The position numbers and the translations under genes were made by a program. Of a stretch of DNA of 64,000 nt, positions 11,314 through 20,600 are shown piece after piece (the stretch's first letter is position 1; each line of letters starts with the position of its first letter). The DNA is from Spodoptera frugiperda. Its lineage: Eukaryota > Arthropoda > Insecta > Lepidoptera > Noctuidae. The notes under the pieces are model-generated. The model ran no database searches, was not told the DNA's origin, and saw only the letters and a list, made by a program, of their open reading frames with translations. The DNA is taken from positions 7,378,001 through 7,442,000 of the forward strand of contig NC_064223.1 of the NCBI RefSeq assembly GCF_023101765.2, given 5' to 3'.

Positions 11314-12597
11314 CTAAATAGATCTTTGTACTTTTCGCACATGTTGGCTTTTAGACTCCTTCAAGGCTTGCTCTAACTTGTTGGTTAAATGCAGTAAATT
11401 GGGTAGGTCACACTGCAGCAGAATATGGTTGACTGTATTCTGGCAGTGACTGGCTGCCTTCGCATCTTGTATACTTGAATTTACTTGTTTGTTATTCAAA
11501 CTCTTTCCATCTTCCTTCTCATACTCGATCCTCTCATTATGATCACCAAATTGCCCAAAATTTTTAGGTTTCATTGTCATAAAATCCATAGCTATCATTG
11601 GTTTTATTTCTTGTTCACAATTCCGTGAGGCAACCTGTAAAGTTTTCAATATTATGTAATTCCGTATTTAAATAGAAGATAATAAATTAATCCATGTTTA
11701 TTCCCACTAACCTGAATTTCAAATCTCCATGACATGTCCTGGTATGAGGGATCCTTCTGTTGCAGAAGGTTTAAGGCATCAGACAATTCTGCCTTCTTAG
11801 TGTTGTACAACTTTACCAATACCTCTTGTTGCTCGGCAGAGAAGCCTGCTATAGCCAGAGATGACTTTAGGTCCGCATCTGTCAGCTAAAATAAAAACAT
11901 ATACATAATTTGTGAATAATTTGACTAAATTGTCTGATTACGTTTCTGTATTGATTTCATTTTTTTTCACATAAAATATGTCAAAGTGTGTTTCCGCTAC
12001 CAGAAACTCAATTAGACATTTTAAGACATTTGCCTACTTAATATAATATTATTTTAACTTACATTCAATCTGCAAGCTTCCACTATTAGGTACACTAAAG
12101 CATGAACCAGATTTTGTACTACAGTTAATGACACATCCAGTTTTTCTGAAATAAAAAAATATTATACACTTAATTTTCTTTTTTATTTTTATTCTATTTA
12201 TGTCAAATGGAAATGTAAATTGGGAATTGAATAATCATGGTATGATTTATGAATGAAGTACTTCTGTATGAAGAACATACATTTTTTTTCAGTATAAAAC
12301 TTCATACAGCTTAAAAATAATATGAGTTTAAATTAAATAAGTGCATTAATATGTTATTATATTACCTGCAGCGATACTATATTTCTTCTGATTGGCTCCA
12401 TTATTCAAAAAGTCCAATGCTAGCTTACAGAAATCTATTAAAACTGAAAATAAACAATTTTAAATCTTTAAGATCTTATATTTTTTATTTATCTTATTTA
12501 ATTAAGTAAGCCTAACTATTCAACACTAACCTTGCACAGAATGCTGGTTTAGTAAGCTGAGATGTTCTTTTTGCAACTCGCTCAAAAATATAATCAT
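11314..12597 (-). CDS. COMMD2: COMM domain-containing protein 2
   Basis: There are five exons on minus: 12531-12597, 12366-12443, 12063-12145, 11712-11885 and 11314-11634. All introns have GT/AG ends and the phases join to 240 codons. The N-terminal helical part contains CKLALDFLNNGANQKKYSIA, and residues 77-134 end SYQDMSWRFEIQ. The COMM domain continues in exon 5 (QEIKPMI, then LLHLTNKLEQALKESKSQ and HVRKVQRSI at the C-terminus), closely matching remembered vertebrate COMMD2. The protein is longer than human COMMD2 (199 aa) because a polar stretch of roughly 40 residues interrupts the COMM domain in exon 5. COMMD proteins form the hetero-decameric ring of the Commander complex, which supports endosomal cargo recycling and NF-kB control. 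The start is the first ATG in a conserved context (MIIFLSELQKEHLSLL). Confidence 0.88.
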
Positions 12598-12673
12598 TGT
12601 TTTATTTTATTCCAAACGACTCAATTTAGAAAATCTAAACAAACAGAATAGATTCCTCTTATCTTCAATTTAC

Positions 12674-12706
12674 TTTGACATTGACATATGATATTGACAA
12701 TTGACA
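12674..12706 (-). promoter_or_regulatory. TTGACA cluster upstream of COMMD2
   Basis: Four TTGACA words lie within 33 bp, 77 to 110 bp upstream of the COMMD2 ATG. Similar TTGACA/TGTCA words occur upstream of several other genes in the window, so this may be a shared core-promoter or proximal element. Function is inferred from position only. Confidence 0.4.
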
Positions 12707-12866
12707 TTTGGTTGATTTGTTTTTAAAGTTTTCTTTATATTAAGTAGCTAGGAATAATTATTAATCTAAACTAACACATTATTTACAACTTAAAAATACC
12801 AAAAAAAATAAGGAATAAAAACTAACTTAAAACTAAAATAAAGGCAATAGGCGTGGTTAGGTGTGG

Positions 12867-13439
12867 TTAGGCGTCGAAGTACTCGTCCGCATCGCTGTCA
12901 TTGGGGAACGTTCCCAGAAGACTGGCCGCATTGCCACGTTGTATGGCAATGCTTATCTTTTGACCGAAGAAATAGCCAGCCTTCTGGTCACGCGTAGAGT
13001 CGAATAGCTTATGTGCAATTTCTTTATATAGAGAATGTGCACCAGGACCCCATGGCCCAAGTGTTTCGACCCCAAACGGCTCAAAACAATAATTGCCAAC
13101 TAAGTTAGAATATTTGCGCCGCTTGAGGTCCTCTGCCGCGGAAGCAGCCGCACCAGCGCATGCAGCAGTACTTAGAAGGTGAGATGGCGCAAGGGTGTCT
13201 ACACACGTAGCGTCCCACACCAAAGGCCTACCCATCTTCCAAGGCAGCAACGACATACCATCTGGTCTCTTGCCATCATCACGTACCAAACCATTAGGTT
13301 CTAATACGGCTGGTACGCCGGCTGAGGCGAGAGCACGACGAATAATGTCGTTGATGCTGGCATGACGACTTATGCGGCCTGCACTTCTACGACATGAAAG
13401 ACCATGGTGTCCCGAGCCATCGACTCTTTCTCCACAGTG
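12867..13439 (-). pseudogene. C-terminal pol fragment of a non-LTR retroelement
   Basis: A frame open on minus from 13439 to the stop at 12867 carries HCGERVDGSGHHGLSCRRSA, ISRHASINDIIRRALASAGV, then DDGKRPDGMSLLPW and LVWDATCVDT, and later QKISIAIQRGNAASLLGTFP. I remember this block as the end of reverse-transcriptase polyproteins in many invertebrates. The cysteine/histidine cluster followed by RPD and WDxT is compatible with a PD-(D/E)XK-type endonuclease, which is inference. No reverse transcriptase precedes it, so the element is 5' truncated. The intact frame suggests a fairly recent insertion between COMMD2 and AP-3 delta. Confidence 0.6.
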
Positions 13440-13592
13440 GAAAGTTAAAAGTTTAAAGTTTTCTCAGACAGTTTGACCATGATACATTTTATTTTACTAA
13501 TTCCTTAATCTTCTGTTTGTTTAGAAAAACCTGCCTGTTACATGATTATTCACAAATATTTTTTGTTAGCAAAGTAATGAATTAATCATAAG

Positions 13593-14096
13593 CGGCCTTT
13601 TTTACCCGACTGCGCCAGAAGGAGGGTTTTTCGAGTGTATGTATGTATGTATGTATGTATGTATGTATGTATGTATGTATGTATGTATAATTGTTTGGCA
13701 CGCTCTGCAGCCTAAACGGCTTGATGGATTTTGACTTGAGAGGTGTCGTTAGATTCGTATTTACTGTGAGAGTGACACTGGATATATCAAAATTTAAAAA
13801 AAAACAAGATGGCGGATTTTTGGCGCTAAATTCGAATATTTCTCACTCTCTAGCCTAAACGGCTTGATGGATTTTGACTTGAGAGGTGTCTTTAGATTCG
13901 TATTTACTGTGAGAGTGACACTGGATATATCAAAATAATAAAAAAACAAAATGGCGGATTTTTGGCGCCAAATTCGAATATTTCTCACTCTCTAGCTTGA
14001 ACGACTCGATGGATTTCCGCTTGATAAGGGTCGTTTGATTCGTATTTACTGTGAGAGTGACACTAGATGAAATAATAAAACTAAAAATAAATAAAT
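13593..14096 (+). repeat. Interspersed repeat with (TATG)n and 142-bp tandem units
   Basis: CCCGACTGCGCCAGAAGG starts the element, followed by a pure (TATG)n tract (13637-13688). Roughly 2.5 tandem units of about 142 bp then begin at 13710, 13852 and 13995. Each carries TAGCCTAAACGGCTTGATGG or a variant, then ACTGTGAGAGTGACACTGGA and an AAAATGGCGGATTTTTGG segment. The third unit is diverged and truncated. The microsatellite-plus-unit layout resembles lepidopteran Helitron-type repeats. The minus frame over it (13794-13988) is an artefact of the repeats. Confidence 0.6.
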
Positions 14097-14097
14097 A

Positions 14098-14375
14098 AAA
14101 AATAGTAATTTAAAAAACTAAAAAACCCGACTGCGTTTCTTAATAATATTAAAATAAAAAAACCCTAAAACAAGAAAGTCATTGTAAAATTTAAGCAGTC
14201 GGGACCCATTCTAGAAAGCCAGCCGTATGTGCCCTCACAAAGTCTTTATGTTTAGAATGGGTCCCGACTGCTTAAATTTTACGATGACTTTCTTGTTTTA
14301 GGGTTTTTTCATTTTAATATTATAAAGAAACGCAGTCGGGTTTTTTAGTTTTTTAAATTACTATTTTTTGTTAAT
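14098..14375. repeat. Long hairpin (foldback) repeat, arms about 115 bp
   Basis: The left arm (14098-14212) contains AAAAACCCGACTGCGTTTCT and ends TTTAAGCAGTCGGGACCCAT. The right arm (14253-14375) is its near-perfect reverse complement, and the loop is about 40 bp. CCCGACTGCG also starts the adjacent repeat at 13608, so the two may share an origin. It lies 300 bp upstream of the AP-3 delta start codon. Confidence 0.75.
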
Positions 14376-14676
14376 ATTTTTAATTAATAGTTTAGGTATA
14401 ATAAGATTTATGCCGAATAAAGAAAAGCACTGACGCTTAACATTTTATGCGATACTTGGAATAACGTCAAATCGACTAAAAACGGCGCAACATTAAAAGA
14501 ACAACACATCAATATTTTCAGAATATGTTGGCTCTATGGTTGTCATTTTCTTGACGTAGACGTAGTTGCTTACGAGTTTTTCAATTTTGTAATTTTGTTG
14601 ACATGTTTCTTTAATTTTACTTAATTTAATTGATATCAGAATCTTAATTAATGGTCAAAGAAACTTCTTCATCAAC

Positions 14677-17600
14677 ATGGCTTTGAAAAAAGTCAAAGGG
14701 AACTTCGAGAGAATGTTCGATAAAAATCTGACAGACTTAGTACGGGGAATCAGAAATAACAAAGATAATGAGGTATTAATATGTGTATTATTGCTTAATT
14801 TTCATTCAAATATTCAATTTTATCACTAACACATTCAATCTCGTTGTGAGAGCAAGAAGATTTTTATTCTTGGCTCTTGACACTTTCTTTTACATACCCC
14901 TCCACTGTCATATATCTTGGACTGATTTCAAATAATGATTTAAATATTTAGGAAGCTGGAAAAATAATTTACATATTAAAAATGTATTATAGAATTCGAC
15001 GGCCTAATGGCCTTGTAATCTCATTTCGTATTCATAATCAAATATGGAGCATTGGTAGCAAGTTTGGTTCTATATTTAATTAAGGCATGAATCATAAAAT
15101 TTGCATAGCAGCATATTGTGTTGTTTACACAGATCCAATGTTTACATGTAATTTAGTAGGTAATTGTTGTCAGTAATGGAAGTAAACATGCTGCACTACA
15201 AATGGAATATGATTCCAATACAAAGTAACATTTTTGGCTGAATAAACAATTTTTATTTATATGCAATCATTACTTTAAGCTATATAAACATAGTATTATT
15301 AGGATATGATATGCATCAAATATCTACAGTTCATAAACTTTGAATTGTACATAGTATATTTGATATCTGAGTTAATAATTTTCATTACTTCATTTTTAGT
15401 CGAAGTATATAGCACAATGTATGGAAGAAATAAAAGTAGAACTGCGGCAGGACAACATAGCAGTGAAAGCCAATGCAGTGGCCAAGCTCACATATGTAAG
15501 TACACAGTTAAACCTACATGTTGTATGTATTCTTATTTATCTCACCACTATGTGTAGGTAGGTTCAATTAGATAAACTTTGTAAGCAGAAAATGGTGTCC
15601 TGATAACATACCCACATGCCAACTTATCTTTTTATTGAATTCAAATACAAGAGTGATAAATGTTTTCATCAGTTTTGCAATACTTAATCTGTTACTTATG
15701 TTTATATGAATTGTTATTATATGGATGTTACATTTATTTGTAATGAGTATTCATAGTAAATGATATTAAAATGCATAAGATCACAATCATAACAATGTTT
15801 GTAACTTGTATACAAATATGATATCAGTTTACCTGTTTTTCAGCTCCAAATGCTGGGATATGACATATCCTGGGCAATATTCAACATAATAGAAGTGATG
15901 AGTTCCAATAAGTTTACCTACAAGCGTATTGGTTACTTAGCAGCTAGTCAGTCATTTCATGCAGACTCGGAATTACTAATGCTCACTACAAATATGATAA
16001 GGAAGGATCTGAATGCACAGAACCAGTATGAGGCCGGCCTGGCACTGAGTGGCCTCAGCTGTTTTATATCCCACGACTTAGCCAGAGACCTGGCTAATGA
16101 CATCATGACATTGGTGAGTACATAATAAAGCTAATGTTTGACTTGGTGTTCAACTTAAGTGCACTGTTGACTGTGACAACTTAGCACTTCAATTGCTCTA
16201 CATTCAAGGCTAATTACAGATGTAATTATACATGCATGTTTAATAAAGGCATTCATTTATTCATATAACTTAACTGAAGTTTAATCAATTACACAGTTTA
16301 GTCAGTATGAAGTAGATACAATATCATATGATTTTAATACACTTAGTTGTCCCTGTTTATAAATAAAATGATTGTTTGTAGATGAGTTCGACAAAGCCCT
16401 ATCTGAGAATGAAAGCTGTGCTCATGATGTACAAGGTATTTTTAAGGTATCCAGAGGCACTAAGACCTGCATTCCCTAAATTGAAGGAAAAATTAGAAGA
16501 TCCTGATCCAGGTACATTATTTTTGTCATAGTTGACTGCAACACAGCAGTAGTTGTACATTTTTAGTGCTTACACAGTGATGTTTGTTTACAGGTGTACA
16601 GTCAGCTGCAGTGAATGTAGTATGTGAACTAGCAAGGAAGAATCCTAAAAACTATCTGTCATTAGCTCCAGTCTTCTTCAAACTGATGACAACATCCACC
16701 AACAACTGGATGTTGATTAAGATTATCAAATTGGTATGTATCCTTACTTTATGTTGTATTGTTTGTGTAATTGTGCTCATATCTTCCTTTCAGAACACTA
16801 CATGATGCATTGACTCTTTCTAAATTTAACATTTGACTAAATTACAAGGTTTTGTTTTTGTTTTACTGACATTAACAATTTGTTTATTGAGGTAAAGAAA
16901 GCATCTTGTACTTCTTCTCATACAGAGGAGACACTGAGTGGTTTGTCAATCATTTAGAAATAAATAACTTTGCTATACCTATGTATGTCTGCACATGAAA
17001 GATCTGAAATAACCTATGACTTCTTCACAGTTTGGTTTAATGACACAGTATGAACCAGACATTGGAAGAAAAATAACCCAAAGCCTCATAGACCTAATTT
17101 GCAGGTACCACTAGTGAAACTTTACAAAAACAGAGTTTACCCAAACTGCTAGATTCATTCACCACACCTCACCATTGAAATTATACAACTTAGTTATACC
17201 ACAATCTGACTATACCACAGCTGGAATGTAAGAAATGGTACTTGTTGCTTAATGTTCAATAAAGTGTTTTGTAGATTTGTAGTTGTAAATTTCTTAGGTT
17301 CCAGCTTAAATAATGGAAATATAACCTACACGAATGACACTTATGAATTGGCACATCAGGCTCACATTTTTGTATTATTTTCGCTGCTGTTATTATACCC
17401 GAAATACCAACATGTTACCAAAGAGTACCAGGAAGGAACAGGACGACACATAGAAGATCTAGCCAGACATGATATCATGTAGCTATCAATTGCTATCACA
17501 TAAGCTAGTCTTATGTAGTTTCATTGTGTTTGTTGCAGTTTGGTGCCTTAACCCCATTAGAGCCTCGACTTGGCAAGAAACTGATAGAACCATTAACTAA

Positions 17601-20600
17601 CTTAATACATAGGTGAGTCAGTTACTGTCCATTGAAGCAGGAACCACCAACCTGTCCAAATTGTTGTTAAGTACAGACAGAGCCGTCTACATAGCAATAC
17701 ATGTAGTCTCTATGGGGTGAAGGGAATATTATTATGTATTGAGTTGCATAATAAACAATAGTTATTAAGGTTTATTACAGTGCCACTATAATAACTTGAT
17801 TTTCAGGTAGATAAGTGTAGAAAGTTAGTGAAGGTGTTTGTTTTATAAGAAACTGCTTGCATTGCTTTTTTAACATTTTGTTTAATTTAGCTTATTTTAC
17901 ACTGTAGCACCTGAGGCTGAGTAACACATTAGAGCTTGGAAACACTAGTTCTAGGCTTGAGATTGTGATACAGTTCACATTGATATTTGTTCATAAAGCA
18001 ATGTACATTTTAACACGACGCCTTTAGATTCAAATTTAAATGCAGGACTGTTAAAAATTAAATAATCTAAGTAACTTTAAGCATAAGTAATATTTGTAAA
18101 GAATAATTCTAAGTCCAGCTTAATATGTTATGTTATTAACTATAAAATGTGTGGCAAATATTTGATCATGTATGTGTGTGTGCAGTACGTCAGCGATGTC
18201 GTTGCTGTACGAGTGCATTAACACGGTGATAGCGGTACTGATCAGCATCAGCAGTGGCATGCCAGGCCACGCTGCCTCCGTACAACTCTGCGTGCAGAAA
18301 CTCAGAATACTCATTGAAGACAGCGATCAAAATTGTAAGTTGTTTGCTTATTCATATCTTTTATGATAAGCTTTACTAGTAACAGTCACATAAAAAAGTT
18401 TCTCTGGTGAAGTCATCAAAACGCGCGACCTTCTATTTTAGGGTAAAAGTTTTCGTAACTAATTTAGACTCTGTTGGAAGTAACTACACAGAAAAATAGC
18501 TAAAAATAGGTCATTATCTGAATGTCTAAAAAACAGGTCATTGTCTAACTCACCTTGCCTAATTGATTGATGCCAACTTTGTTTTCTGTGTGTGCTAAAT
18601 GATTTTTGTTTGTAAACAGTGAAATATTTGGGCCTGTTGGCGATGTCAAGAATACTCAAGTCTCACCCCAAGTCCGTGCAGGCACACAAGGACCTGGTAT
18701 TGGCCTGCTTAGACGACAAGGATGAGTCCATCAGGCTAAGAGCTTTAGGCTTATTGTATGGTATGGTAAGTGGCGAAAGTACTAATGAACATCAACATCT
18801 CATATTTTAATTACTACTAATAAGATTGCAGATCTAATACCAAGGTCCCAATCCGTAATCCCTAACTAAGGCAAGCGGGTATCCAATAGGACATGGGTGG
18901 CGCTATTTGCTTCCCATCAGATGATTCGCGTACTCGTATGCCGCTCTATCCCATAATAAAGCGAATCCCATTTCATATTCTGTGACTTAGCGGAATAAAA
19001 AACTTTGTTACCAAAGTCCTCGTCATCTCTCTAACCACACCCACTTAAAACAAAAACAAAATAATTCAAACACAATAATTTTAAACGCATTACTCCATTA
19101 TCAGGTATCAAAGAAGAATTTGATGGAGATCGTGAAGAAATTGATGGTGCACATGGACCGGGCGGAGGGGACGTTGTACCGCGACGAGCTGCTCACACGC
19201 ATCATCGAGATCTGCTCGCAGAACAACTACCAACATGTCGTGGACTTCGAGTGGTACGTTACCGTACTTACCGAGCTCACTGAGATGGAGACCAGCGCTA
19301 AGCATGGTGAGTTCTGTGTTTAAATTACTTACATTTTCGTCATTTGAGTGTGATATAAATGATAATGCTATTATTACATTTTAAACAAACCCGCCTTGGG
19401 TATTGTCGGCGTCTTAATGACTAAAAACCACCTCGTTCCTACTCTTGCTTCGAACTTGAGCCCCAGTAACCCGCAATGTTGTCTGCAGCCCCGGTGGCTG
19501 CTTGTATTTGGTTTCTTGTTTCACAAAAGTACGCGGTAAAAACTGTCGGGGGTGCCGTCCTAGAGCGGCCGGGGCCTTTATTAATTAGATTTGTGTGTAA
19601 TGTATGTGGTCGTGCAGGTCGCATGGTGGCGGCGCAGGTGACGGAGGTGGGCGCGCGCGTGGCGGAGGTGCGCGAGTTCGCGGCGCGCGAGTGCGGCGGG
19701 CTGGTGGCGCGCGCCGCCGCCGCGCCGCCCGGGCCCGCCTCCAAGGAGGTGCTCTACGCCGCCGCATACGTGCTCGCCGAGTACTGCCGGTAACTGCCTC
19801 TTACTTTACTTAATACACATTCACACGTATCGTGCAGTTCGCGCACGTCTTTGTGTGAGCCACAAATTAATGTTCCGGGCCTGGGTATAAAGAGTTTTGT
19901 GGCTAACTCTAAATCAAGTTTTATAATATTTCTTGGTGATTACTGGCATTTATGCTCTACGTGAGCAACATTATAAGAAGCGAAACACACTAATTTCACT
20001 ATGTATTGAAGCTTGTAATACTTCATAACCTTGCATTGCTCTTAATCAAGTCAAAAATATGTGAAAATGACTTTTATTTTTCAGCGAGGAGACAGTGATG
20101 CGCGAGTCAGTATCCGGTCTGCTAATATGCGCGGGTACAGGCGGCGGACACATGCGCGCGCGCGCCGTCTGCGTACACGCCGCGCTCAAGATTGTCGCCA
20201 ACCTACTGCGGCTGTACGAGGGACGGAACGATATGGACGCCGCTATTGCGGTCAGTTATTTCATTAATAATAGGATTTATTAATTCGAATATGTTAATTT
20301 CTACAATTACAGTAGAAGCTCCTTATTCGCGCTTCCTTCATTCGCGTTTTCACTATTCGCGGATTAAAAAAATGCGACCCAATTCCCATATTCGCGGTCT
20401 AAGATTTCTTTATTCGCGGATCGAATCAAAATATTAGTGCGTAACCTAAAAAAATACATTCGCTATCCTTTGTCAACGCGTTAGTAGAAGGATTAAATAA
20501 TAAAATAGACCTCATTACAACTACGTCTAGATTGTGACTTCTGCCTTAACCTAGTGTGACCTAAACCTGATGATAATAATATTATCATCAGGCAATCTGT

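Noticed and set aside
13637..13688. CRISPR-like or other array in the (TATG)n and 142-bp repeats
   Set aside because: It is a simple microsatellite and tandem transposon units; there are no spacers, and the genome is a eukaryote's.
17252..17482. 76-codon plus frame between AP-3 delta exons 6a and 6b
   Set aside because: It lies wholly in the intron, has no family features and no splice sites that keep the delta frame; read as chance.
19439..19813. Several overlapping long frames on both strands around AP-3 delta exon 10
   Set aside because: They are shadows of one very GC-rich exon in other frames (Arg/Ala-rich products).
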